From: Oscillospiraceae bacterium
GTDB taxonomy: Bacteria; Bacillota; Clostridia; Oscillospirales; Ruminococcaceae
Length of the DNA stretch: 64,000 nt
Assembly: GCA_022835495.1 (NCBI GenBank)
Contig: BQOK01000001.1
Span: 2,790,001-2,854,000, forward strand
Direction: 5' to 3'
Shown: positions 44,311-52,543 of the stretch, piece after piece
How the letters are laid out: each line of letters begins with the position of its first letter
Numbering within the stretch: position 1 is the stretch's first letter
The notes under the pieces: generated by a model
What the model was told of the DNA's origin: nothing
What the model saw: only the letters and a program-made list of their open reading frames with translations
The model's database searches: none
Translations under genes and position numbers: made by a program

Positions 44311-44799
44311 ATGGCTCAAAACGGCTCGATCTTCCGCAAAAGCAGCCTGGAGCGGATCTCGTCGCCCGAACAGTTGAACGACTATATCCGGGTCGCAAGC
44401 CCCAGCGTGTGGGTGGTGCTGGCGGCGCTGCTGGCACTGGCCGCGGCAGGGCTGGTGTGGGGGTTTGCCGGGGCCCTTCCCAGCTCTGTATCCGCCGTGG
44501 GGTTCGCCGAAAACGGGCGGGTCGTCTGCTACCTTACCCAGGAGCAGGCGGCGGGCGTGGCCCCCGGCATGGAGGTGCGCGCCGGCGAGCTCACCGGTGC
44601 CGTTGCGGCGGTGGAGCCGATCCCCTTGTCGGCGAGAGAGGTGTCGCAGCAGCTCGGCAGCGACTACCTCACCCAGCTGCTGGCCCTTTCCGACTGGAAC
44701 GTGCCGGTGACCGTCTCGCTGCCCGGGGCGCCGGAGGGCGCGGTGCAGCTGTCCATTATCACCCGGTCCATCCGGCCCATTGACTTTCTGCTGAACTGA
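44311..44799 (+). CDS. Short HlyD-like secretion protein of the NHLM type
   Basis: A 162-residue protein. It starts with the NHLM secretion-protein pattern FRKSSLERISSPEQLNDYI, then one membrane span (about residues 33-53) and a short beta-rich domain with two biotinyl-lipoyl-like edges, ending LLN. The usual family member is much longer because of a coiled-coil hairpin, which is absent here. It should link to the two ABC exporters encoded next; in a single-membrane cell a long periplasmic hairpin is not needed. GGGGAGG lies nine bases before the ATG. Confidence 0.7.
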   Translation: MAQNGSIFRKSSLERISSPEQLNDYIRVASPSVWVVLAALLALAAAGLVWGFAGALPSSVSAVGFAENGRVVCYLTQEQAAGVAPGMEVRAGELTGAVAAVEPIPLSAREVSQQLGSDYLTQLLALSDWNVPVTVSLPGAPEGAVQLSIITRSIRPIDFLLN

Positions 44800-44810
44800 G
44801 GGGGCGCGGT

Positions 44811-46958
44811 ATGAAGGAAAAAGCCATTAAGGTACCGGTCGTGATGCAGATGGAGGCGCTGGAATGCGGCGCGGCCTCCCTGTGCATGGTCCTGGCCTAT
44901 TATGGAAAATGGCTCCCCCTGGAACAGGTGCGGGCCGACTGCGGCGTCTCACGGGACGGCTCCTCGGCCAAAAACGTGCTCAAAGCGGCCCGCAGCTACG
45001 GCCTCAAGGCCCAGGGCTATCGCTACGAGCCGGAACAGCTGCGCCGCCAGGCGCGCTTTCCCTGCATCATCCACTGGAATTTCAATCATTTTGTGGTGCT
45101 GTGCGGCTTTCACAAAAACCGGGTCCGCCTGAACGACCCCGCCCGCGGCGCCGTGACGGTGACCCTGGAGGAATTTGACCAGGCCTTCACCGGCATCGTG
45201 CTGCAGTTCGAGCCCACACAGGCCTTCCAGCCCGGGGGCAAGCCCAGCAGTGTGTTGGCCTTTGCCCGGGCCCGGCTGCGGGGCGCGGGCGCCGCGTTCG
45301 CCTTCGTGTTTCTCACCGGCGCGCTCAGCTCGGTGCTGGGCGTGGTGTCTCCCGCTTTCTCCCGGGTGTTTTTGGACCGCATCCTCACCGGCGCCGACCC
45401 CGGCTGGCTGTACCCCTTTCTTCTGCTTTTGGGCGGCGTCGCCGCCGCCCAGATCATTCTGTCCCTGCTCAAAGTGACCTATCTGCTGAAGCTGCAGGGC
45501 AAATTCGCCATCGTGGCAAACTCCACCTTTTTGTGGCACGTGCTGCGCCTGCCCATGGAGTTTTTCTCACAGCGGATGGCCGGCGACATCGCCGCCCGGC
45601 AGAATTCCAACGAGGGCATCGCCGCCACGCTGATCCAGCAGCTGGCCCCGGTGCTGCTGAACTTCATCATGCTGGTGGTCTATTTCGTGGTCATGCTTCG
45701 CTACAGCCCGCTCCTCACCCTGGTGGGCCTGGCATCGGTGGCAGCCAACCTGGTGCTTGCCCGCGTGATCTCGCAAAAGCGGACCAACATCACCCGGGTG
45801 CAGATGCGGGACGCGGGCAAGCTGACCGGCAGCACAATGTCGGGCATCGAGATGATCGAGACCATCAAGGCCAGCGGCGCCGAAAACGGCTTTTTCCAGC
45901 GCTGGGCGGGCTATCAGGCGGCGGTAAACGCCCAGGGCGTAAAGTTCGCGCGGCTGAACCAATACCTGGGCGCCCTGCCCGGGCTGGTGCAGCAGCTGTG
46001 CTCCGGCCTGGTGCTGCTGCTGGGCGTATTTTTGGTGATACAGGGCGAATTTACGCCCGGCATGATCCTGGCGTTCCAGGGCTTCCTCAGCTCGTTTCTG
46101 GCCCCGGCCGGTTCCCTGATCTCGGTGGGGCAAAGCATGCAGGAGATGCGCACCTCGATGGAGCGCATCGAGGACGTGATGCACTATCAGCCGGATGTGG
46201 ACTACAGCCCCGAGCCCGCCGAGAGCGGCTGGGGCAAGCTCTCCGGCCGGTTGGAGCTGCGCCACGTCACCTTTGGCTACTCCCGCCTGGCCGACCCGCT
46301 GATCCGGGATTTTTCCCTCACCCTGGAGCCGGGGCAGCGGGTGGCCTTTATCGGCCCCTCCGGGTGCGGAAAATCCACCCTGTCCAAGCTGATCTCCGGG
46401 CTTTACAAGCCCTGGAGCGGGGAGATCCTGTTCGACGGCAAGCCGATCGCGCAGATCCCCCGCAGCGTTTTCACCGGCTCGCTGGCGGTGGTGGATCAGG
46501 ACATCATCCTGTTTGAAGACACCGTGGCCGCCAACATCAAAATGTGGGACAGCTCCATCGAGGACTTCGAGATGATCCTGGCCGCCCGGGATGCCCACAT
46601 CCACGAGGACATCATGCTGCGCGAGGGCGGGTACCAGCGCCGCATCCTGGAGGGCGGCAAGGACCTGTCGGGCGGCCAGCGCCAGCGGCTGGAGATCGCC
46701 CGCGTGCTGGCGCAGGACCCCACCATCCTGATCATGGACGAGGCCACCTCGGCCCTGGACGCCAGGACCGAGTACGAGGTGGTGCGCTCCATCCGGGACC
46801 GGGGCGTCACCTGCATCGTGGTGGCCCACCGCCTTTCCACCGTCCGCGACTGCGACGAGATCGTGGTGCTGGAGCGGGGCAGGGTGGTGGAGCGGGGCAC
46901 GCACGAAACGCTGTATCGGGCCGGGGGGCTGTATGCCAGCCTGGTGTCCAATGAATAG
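44811..46958 (+). CDS. C39-peptidase ABC exporter (NHLM ABC1 type)
   Basis: A 715-residue peptidase-containing ABC transporter. The N-terminal C39 domain (about residues 1-130) has the catalytic set Gln13, Cys19, His93 and Asp109 (MEALECGAAS, WNFNHFVVL, NDP). A six-span membrane domain follows, then the ATPase with GPSGCGKST (near residue 515) and LSGGQRQRLEIARVL (near 618). It cleaves leader peptides after Gly-Gly and exports the product. It lies 11 bp after the HlyD-like gene and 12 bp before the second ABC gene, the NHLM layout. Confidence 0.92.
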   Translation: MKEKAIKVPVVMQMEALECGAASLCMVLAYYGKWLPLEQVRADCGVSRDGSSAKNVLKAARSYGLKAQGYRYEPEQLRRQARFPCIIHWNFNHFVVLCGFHKNRVRLNDPARGAVTVTLEEFDQAFTGIVLQFEPTQAFQPGGKPSSVLAFARARLRGAGAAFAFVFLTGALSSVLGVVSPAFSRVFLDRILTGADPGWLYPFLLLLGGVAAAQIILSLLKVTYLLKLQGKFAIVANSTFLWHVLRLPMEFFSQRMAGDIAARQNSNEGIAATLIQQLAPVLLNFIMLVVYFVVMLRYSPLLTLVGLASVAANLVLARVISQKRTNITRVQMRDAGKLTGSTMSGIEMIETIKASGAENGFFQRWAGYQAAVNAQGVKFARLNQYLGALPGLVQQLCSGLVLLLGVFLVIQGEFTPGMILAFQGFLSSFLAPAGSLISVGQSMQEMRTSMERIEDVMHYQPDVDYSPEPAESGWGKLSGRLELRHVTFGYSRLADPLIRDFSLTLEPGQRVAFIGPSGCGKSTLSKLISGLYKPWSGEILFDGKPIAQIPRSVFTGSLAVVDQDIILFEDTVAANIKMWDSSIEDFEMILAARDAHIHEDIMLREGGYQRRILEGGKDLSGGQRQRLEIARVLAQDPTILIMDEATSALDARTEYEVVRSIRDRGVTCIVVAHRLSTVRDCDEIVVLERGRVVERGTHETLYRAGGLYASLVSNE

Positions 46959-46970
46959 GGGGAAGGGCGT

Positions 46971-49193
46971 ATGAGCTGGTTTGACGAACAGCTTCGGAAT
47001 CGGGCGCGCAACGACAGCGACGCTTTTTCAGATAGCTTTGCCCGCATGGCCCGCGTGGTCATGGGCCGTAAGGCGGCGCCGCCGGGCGCCAACGACCGAA
47101 GGCGCTCCCAGGACGCCATCGGCGAGATCTTAAAGTATTATCATGTCCGGGAAGCGCAGCTGCCCGGGGGCGTCACCGGGCTGGACGATCAGCTGGAATA
47201 CCTGCTGCGCCCCTCCGGCGTCATGCGCCGCCCGGTGCGGCTGGAGGGGAAATGGTACGCGGAAGCGATCGGCCCCCTGCTGGGCCGCACCAAAGCGGGC
47301 GCGCCGGTGGCCCTGCTGCCCCACGGCTGGAAGGGCTATACCTTTTTTGATTGGGAGCGCGGCGTGCGCGTGCGCGTGGACCGCCGCACCGCCGCCGGCC
47401 TGGACGCCTCGGCCATCCAGTTTTACAGGCCCCTTCCGGCGGGCAAGCTGGGCATTGCCGATCTGCTGCGCTTTATTGCAGGCACCCTTTCCGCCGGGGA
47501 CGTGGCACTGGCCGCGCTGGCCGTGCTGGCGGTAACGCTGGTGGGGCTTTGCCTGCCCATGGTGAACAGGGTCATCTTTGCCCAGGTCATTCCCGCCGGC
47601 GACCCGGGGTTGCTGCTGCCGGTAGCAGTCCTGCTGCTGGGCGTCACGGTGTCCGCCGCACTGCTGCAGATCACCCGCAGCCTTACGCTGGAGCGCATCC
47701 AGGTCAAAATGGACGCCACCGTCCAGGCTGCGTCCATGATGCGCTTGCTGGCCCTGCCCACCGACTTTTTCAAGCAGTACAGCGCCGGAGAGCTTGCCAG
47801 CCGGGTGCAGAACATCCAAAGCCTGTGCGGCATGTTCGGCAGCGCGATCTTCTCCACTGGGTTCACCGCGCTGTTTTCCCTGGTGTATGTGGGGCAGATC
47901 GCCCGGTATGCCGCGCCGCTGGCCGTCCCCGCGCTGGCAATCATCGCGCTCACGGCGGCGGCCAGCGTGGCGGCGGCGCTAGTGGGGATCGGCGTGACCC
48001 GCCGGATGATGCAGTGCAAAGCGAAGGAATCCGGCCTGGTGTTCTCACTGTTTTCCGGCGTGCAGAAGATCAAGCTTTCCGGCGCGGAGCGGCGGGCCTT
48101 TGCCAAATGGGCCGGCCAGTACTGCAAAACGGCCGCGCTGCAATATGACCCGCCCCTTCTTTTAAAGCTCACCCCCGTCATTTCCATGGCGATTTCGCTG
48201 CTGGGCGGCATCGTGCTTTACTGGGCGGCCGCCTCCAGCGGGATCGCCTTGGCGGACTACATGGCCTTCAACGCCTCCTACGGCATGGTGTCCGGCGCCT
48301 TTCTGTCGCTGGCGTCCATCGTCTCCACCGTCGCCTCCATCCGCCCCACGCTGGACATGGCGCGCCCCCTTTTGAACGCTGAGCCCGAGGTGGCCACCGG
48401 TAAGCAGGTGGTCACCCGGCTCAGCGGCGGCATCGAGCTGAACAACGTCTCCTTCCGCTACGAAACCCCCGGCGGGGAGGCTTCGCCCCTCATCCTCGAC
48501 AATCTTTCCCTGAAGATCCGGCCCGGGCAGTACATCGCCATCGTGGGGCCCACCGGCTGCGGCAAATCCACCCTCATGCGGCTGCTGCTGGGCTTTGAGC
48601 GACCCCAAAAGGGCGCCGTGTACTACGACGGGAAGGATCTTTCCTCCATGGATCTGCGCAGCCTGCGGCGGCACATCGGGGTGGTGATGCAGAACGGCAA
48701 GCTGTTCCAGGGGGATATTTTTTCCAACATCGTCATCTCCGCGCCCTGGCTCACGTTGGACGACGCCTGGGAGGCCGCCGAGCGGGCGGGCATTGCCGAA
48801 GACATCCGCAGCATGCCAATGGGCATGCACACCATCATCTCGGAGGGCGCGGGCGGGGTGTCGGGCGGGCAGCGCCAGCGGCTCATGATCGCCCGGGCCA
48901 TCGCGCCCAAGCCCAAGGTCTTGATGTTCGACGAGGCCACCTCCGCGCTCGACAACCTGACCCAAAAAACCGTGTCCCAGTCGCTGGACAGCCTCAAGTG
49001 CACCCGCATCGTCATTGCCCACCGCCTGTCCACCATCCGCCAGTGCGACCGCATTTTGGTGCTGGACAAAGGTCGCATCATCGAAGACGGCTCTTATGAC
49101 GAGCTGATCGCCCAGGGGGGCTTTTTCTCCGGGCTCGTGGCCCGCCAGCGGCTGGACGACGAGGCCTTTGTGGGCAAGACCACCCTGTTTTAA
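46971..49193 (+). CDS. Second ABC exporter without peptidase (NHLM ABC2 type)
   Basis: A 740-residue ABC transporter. About 165 N-terminal residues, with no C39 catalytic residues, precede the membrane domain (about residues 170-470). The ATPase has GPTGCGKST near residue 527 and VSGGQRQRLMIARAI near 630. In NHLM systems this protein pairs with the peptidase transporter, probably as a heterodimer. It is followed by the two leader-peptide genes. Confidence 0.9.
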   Translation: MSWFDEQLRNRARNDSDAFSDSFARMARVVMGRKAAPPGANDRRRSQDAIGEILKYYHVREAQLPGGVTGLDDQLEYLLRPSGVMRRPVRLEGKWYAEAIGPLLGRTKAGAPVALLPHGWKGYTFFDWERGVRVRVDRRTAAGLDASAIQFYRPLPAGKLGIADLLRFIAGTLSAGDVALAALAVLAVTLVGLCLPMVNRVIFAQVIPAGDPGLLLPVAVLLLGVTVSAALLQITRSLTLERIQVKMDATVQAASMMRLLALPTDFFKQYSAGELASRVQNIQSLCGMFGSAIFSTGFTALFSLVYVGQIARYAAPLAVPALAIIALTAAASVAAALVGIGVTRRMMQCKAKESGLVFSLFSGVQKIKLSGAERRAFAKWAGQYCKTAALQYDPPLLLKLTPVISMAISLLGGIVLYWAAASSGIALADYMAFNASYGMVSGAFLSLASIVSTVASIRPTLDMARPLLNAEPEVATGKQVVTRLSGGIELNNVSFRYETPGGEASPLILDNLSLKIRPGQYIAIVGPTGCGKSTLMRLLLGFERPQKGAVYYDGKDLSSMDLRSLRRHIGVVMQNGKLFQGDIFSNIVISAPWLTLDDAWEAAERAGIAEDIRSMPMGMHTIISEGAGGVSGGQRQRLMIARAIAPKPKVLMFDEATSALDNLTQKTVSQSLDSLKCTRIVIAHRLSTIRQCDRILVLDKGRIIEDGSYDELIAQGGFFSGLVARQRLDDEAFVGKTTLF

Positions 49194-49314
49194 TTTTTTT
49201 TGCAAAAAGCCCCTAACAGCCGGGTGCGGCGCCCGTATCAATGGATGAAGACCGGGACCGGAAGCCGCAAAGCGGCTCGTCGGTTTCAGCTCGAACAGAA
49301 AGGAGAAACAAATC

Positions 49315-49587
49315 ATGAAAGAATTTTTTGGCAGCGGCAAGAGCAGCTTTTCCGCAGGCGGGCTTCTAGCCGACGACGCGCTGGACGCCGTCTCGGGCGG
49401 GGCCCTGGGCGGCGATGACTGCAAGCAGGCCATGCTGGACGTGAGCAATCTGCGCTGCCCCAGCTGCGGCAAACACATGGAGCCTCTTGAGGTCGACGAG
49501 ATGATCAAGCTTCTCAACAAGGGCAGGCCGGCCGAATGCCCTGCCTGCCATTACCAGGGCACGCTCCCCGATTTCGGTGCGCGCTAA
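49315..49587 (+). CDS. Putative RiPP precursor 1 with zinc-ribbon core
   Basis: A 90-residue peptide. The leader (residues 1-29) ends DDALDAVSGG, a double-glycine motif matched to the C39 transporter. The putative core (residues 30-90) has Cys36 and two CPxC pairs at 48-51 and 75-78 (RCPSCGKHM, ECPACHYQG), the layout of a zinc ribbon rather than of a classic bacteriocin. AAAGGAG lies nine bases before the ATG. The leader is short and lacks the full Nif11 domain of its neighbour. No database match is known to me. Confidence 0.75.
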   Translation: MKEFFGSGKSSFSAGGLLADDALDAVSGGALGGDDCKQAMLDVSNLRCPSCGKHMEPLEVDEMIKLLNKGRPAECPACHYQGTLPDFGAR

Positions 49588-49615
49588 AGCTAAAAAAGAA
49601 AAAGGAGAAACTGTG

Positions 49616-50038
49616 ATGATGAAAGAATTTTTGGAAGCCCTGGAGCAGAACCCCGAACTGAAAGAGCGGGCAGCGGCGCTGGACGCCGCCGGTTCCACCC
49701 CCGCGCAGTACATCGCCCTGGCAGCGGAGTATGGCTTTGCCCTCACGGCCGCCGACTTCGCCCCCGCCGCGGCGGGCGGCCCGGTCTCCGACGACGAGCT
49801 GGACGCCGTGGCGGGCGGCGGCGCGACGGTGTGCATGATGAACAACGTCACGTATCAGCAGTACACGCAAGGGCAGATCGACAACATGTTGGAAATGCTT
49901 AAAGGCAGGGCAGGGCTGCGCTGCCCGCAATGCGGTAAATTCGTAACGCCGCAAGTAGCTGAAATGGGCACTTATTATACCTGCCCCAGCTGCGGGCATA
50001 CCGGCACAGACTTCGTTATGTGTTCTGCTCCCCGATAA
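49616..50038 (+). CDS. Putative RiPP precursor 2: Nif11-type leader, zinc-ribbon core
   Basis: A 140-residue peptide. Residues 2-68 are a Nif11-like leader (KEFLEALEQNPELKERAAAL, then YIALAAEYGFALTAADF) ending DDELDAVAGG. The core (69-140) has Cys73, CPQC at 103-106, CPSC at 123-126 and Cys136, with Thr/Tyr/Gln-rich stretches. Like precursor 1, it carries a CPxCGK...CPxCG zinc ribbon. AAGGAG lies eight bases before the first of two adjacent ATGs. It lies 28 bp after precursor 1 and 75 bp before the radical SAM gene. Confidence 0.8.
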   Translation: MMKEFLEALEQNPELKERAAALDAAGSTPAQYIALAAEYGFALTAADFAPAAAGGPVSDDELDAVAGGGATVCMMNNVTYQQYTQGQIDNMLEMLKGRAGLRCPQCGKFVTPQVAEMGTYYTCPSCGHTGTDFVMCSAPR

Positions 50039-50113
50039 AGATTCCCCGGCCGGCAAGGCCCTGCCGGCTGGGGCGTTTTGCTCCCAGGCCCCGGTGAAAA
50101 GAGGTTTTCCCTG

Positions 50114-51517
50114 ATGTATTTGAAACTTGAAAGTGCCTATGTGCTGCGCGGCTGGCAGCGGCTGCCTTATGTGCTGATCCGCCGCCCGGAAAACACGGTG
50201 CGCCTGCTCACGGAGGACGAGTTCAACGCGCTGCGCCTGTGCAACGGCCTGTGCGACTGCGGCCGGGCGCTGGTTCCGGCGCATCTGCGGGCCATCCTGC
50301 GCCGGGAGGCGGCGCGGGGCGTGGTGCGGGAATGCGCCTACGGCGACACGCTCGCACCGGAGCAGGAATACCGCCGGTACGAAAACCGCTTTATCCGCTC
50401 CGTGCATTGGTCCATTACCGGGCGTTGCAATTACCGCTGCAAGCACTGCTACCTGTCCGCCCCCAGCGCCAAGCTGGGGGAGCTGCCCCACGAGACCATG
50501 CTGGAGATCATCGAGCAGCTGGCCGCCTGCGGCGTGCAGCAGGTGTCGCTCACGGGCGGCGAACCGCTGGTGCGCGGCGACTGGTGGCAGCTTGTGGACG
50601 CGCTGACGCGGCACAGGATCGCCATCACCGCCATCTACTCCAACGGGGCGCTGGTGAACGCGGCGCTGCTGGACGGGCTGGAGCAGCGGGGCCTGCGCCC
50701 CGCGTTCAGCATGAGCTACGACGGCGACGCGGGCTGGCACGACTGGCTGCGCGGGATCCCCGGCGCGGGCGAGGCCGCGCTGCGCGCGTTCGATCTGTGC
50801 CGCGACAGAGGCTTTGCCACCGAGGCGGAGCTGTGCCTGCACCGGGGCAACTGTCCCTTGCTGCGCCAGAGCGTGAACACCCTGGCCGCCCACCACTGCG
50901 CTGCGTTAAAGGTCAACCCCGTGTCCGACACCGAGCTTTGGCGCAAGTACGGCGGCGACTACGCCCTTTCCATGGAGGATGCGTACCAAACGTACCTGAA
51001 TTATATCCCCGCTTTTTTTGCCGACGGCGCGCCGCTGTCGCTGATGATGGGGGGCTTTTTCTACTGCCAAAAGGGCGGCGGGCACGTGAGCGTGCCCATG
51101 AAAAAATACAGTGGCGGGCCCGGCTGCCTGCGCCATGCCGTGTGCGGCCACGCCCGGCAGAGCTTGTATCTCTCCCCAGAGGGGCGCCTGCTGCCCTGCC
51201 TGCCCCTGGCCGCCTACGACCTGCAGGCCCAGTACCCCCGCATCACCGAGATCGGCCTGCGCCAGGGCTTGACCGACTCGAAGTATCTGGCGCTCATCGA
51301 CACCCGCGTGGAGGATCTTTTCGCCCACACAAAGGAGTGCAGGGCGTGCTCGCATGCCCTGGTGTGCGCCGGGGGCTGCCGGGCACGGGCACTGGCCGAC
51401 GCGCCCACGGATATCCTGGCCCCGGACCGCGCCTGCTGCCTGTTTTTCAAGGGCGGCTGGGCCGGGCGGCTGGAGGCTGTGTTGAACGAGTGCGCTGCCG
51501 GGCCGCAGGCGAAGTAA
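50114..51517 (+). CDS. Radical SAM/SPASM peptide maturase
   Basis: A 467-residue radical SAM enzyme. The 4Fe-4S motif is CNYRCKHC (CX3CX2C) near residue 110. The N-terminal 90 residues resemble a PqqD-type leader-binding domain (IRRPENTVRLLTEDEFNALRL). The C-terminal SPASM region has several cysteines, including CRACSHALVCAGGC, for auxiliary clusters. Such enzymes make thioether, C-C or epimer modifications in RiPPs. It is the only modifying enzyme in the locus. Start at 50114 is preferred over an upstream one for AGAGG spacing. Confidence 0.9.
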   Translation: MYLKLESAYVLRGWQRLPYVLIRRPENTVRLLTEDEFNALRLCNGLCDCGRALVPAHLRAILRREAARGVVRECAYGDTLAPEQEYRRYENRFIRSVHWSITGRCNYRCKHCYLSAPSAKLGELPHETMLEIIEQLAACGVQQVSLTGGEPLVRGDWWQLVDALTRHRIAITAIYSNGALVNAALLDGLEQRGLRPAFSMSYDGDAGWHDWLRGIPGAGEAALRAFDLCRDRGFATEAELCLHRGNCPLLRQSVNTLAAHHCAALKVNPVSDTELWRKYGGDYALSMEDAYQTYLNYIPAFFADGAPLSLMMGGFFYCQKGGGHVSVPMKKYSGGPGCLRHAVCGHARQSLYLSPEGRLLPCLPLAAYDLQAQYPRITEIGLRQGLTDSKYLALIDTRVEDLFAHTKECRACSHALVCAGGCRARALADAPTDILAPDRACCLFFKGGWAGRLEAVLNECAAGPQAK

Positions 51518-51562
51518 AAGGCGGCAAACGCGGCGCTCCGGGGGGTGCCCCGCCGCCCGGGT

Positions 51563-51591
51563 TTTGCTTTTCCGCCGGGAAGATGGTAAAA
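51563..51591 (+). promoter_or_regulatory. Promoter of the response-regulator gene
   Basis: TTGCTT (51563-51568), a 17-bp spacer and TAAAAT (51586-51591), after the radical SAM gene and 68 bp before the regulator start. Confidence 0.72.
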
Positions 51592-51658
51592 TAAATTTGC
51601 CGCGGTTTCTGCCGCCCGCGCCGGGCGGCGCGATCCATTCAGCAGGGGAGGTCTTGCG

Positions 51659-52348
51659 ATGTACCGGGTCCTTTTGGTGGACGACGACACGGAAGTGCTC
51701 GCGCTCAACGCGGATTATCTGCAAAAGGCCGGCTATCAGGTGGCGTGTTCCGAAACCGCCGAGGCCGCCCTTGCCGTTGCCTCCTGCGCAGCGCTGGACG
51801 CCATTGTGCTGGATGTGCACCTGCCGGGCATGGACGGCGTGGCCTTCTGCCGCACCCTGCGCGAAGTATCCCGCGTGCCCATCCTGTTTCTGTCGGCCTA
51901 CGCCGAAGAGGACGACCGTGTGCGGGGCCTGCTGGCGGGCGGCGACGATTATATCCCCAAGCCCTACAGCCTGCGGGAGCTGGAGCTGCGCATCCGCCTG
52001 CGCATCGAGCGGCGGCTGCAGATCGAAACGGCCGACGTTTTGACCTTCGGCGGCCTCGAGATCGACCTTGGCCTGCGCGAGGTGCGCTTTCAGGGTGTTG
52101 CCGTGCGGGAGTTTTCCTCGCTGGAATTCGACCTGCTGGCCTACCTGGCGCAGCATCCCGGCCAGGTGTTCTCGTACGAGCAGCTTTACGACCGGGTGTG
52201 GAAAGCCCCCCTCAACAGGGGCGTGCACAACCTGCAGGCCTGCATGGCCCGGGTGCGGCAGCGGCTGGCCGCCCTGTGCCCCGGGCAGCAGTACATCGAA
52301 ACGATCCGCCGCAAGGGCTACCGTTTCACCTGCCGCCCGGCAGAATAG
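51659..52348 (+). CDS. OmpR-family response regulator (orphan)
   Basis: A 229-residue two-domain regulator. The receiver has DDD at 9-11, the phospho-acceptor Asp in IVLDVHLPGMDG and Lys in YIPKPYS. The C-terminal winged helix matches OmpR/PhoB (EFSSLEFDLLAYLAQHPGQVFS, LRRKGYRF-like IRRKGYRF). No histidine kinase gene is adjacent. Its position directly after the RiPP locus suggests it controls that locus. Confidence 0.9.
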   Translation: MYRVLLVDDDTEVLALNADYLQKAGYQVACSETAEAALAVASCAALDAIVLDVHLPGMDGVAFCRTLREVSRVPILFLSAYAEEDDRVRGLLAGGDDYIPKPYSLRELELRIRLRIERRLQIETADVLTFGGLEIDLGLREVRFQGVAVREFSSLEFDLLAYLAQHPGQVFSYEQLYDRVWKAPLNRGVHNLQACMARVRQRLAALCPGQQYIETIRRKGYRFTCRPAE

Positions 52349-52433
52349 CAAAATTTTCTGCTTCCACCCCTTCTTCTCTGCGCCTTTACAAGCTTGCAGG
52401 GCGCGCCCCTTGCAACAAATGATACAAAAAAAC

Positions 52434-52473
52434 GAGCCCGGGGAGCGGCCTATGCAGGCTGTCCCCCGGGCTC
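52434..52473. terminator. Terminator after the GH31 operon
   Basis: A 10-bp GC stem (52434-52443 with 52464-52473) is followed on the minus strand by GTTTTTTT. It separates the end of the minus-strand glycan operon from the plus-strand regulator gene and may serve both. Confidence 0.82.
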
Positions 52474-52543
52474 ATTTTCTGTGTGGAACACGACTGGGGC
52501 AAGTTACCGCTGCAAAACGCCTCTCAAGCCACCTCTTTCCGGC

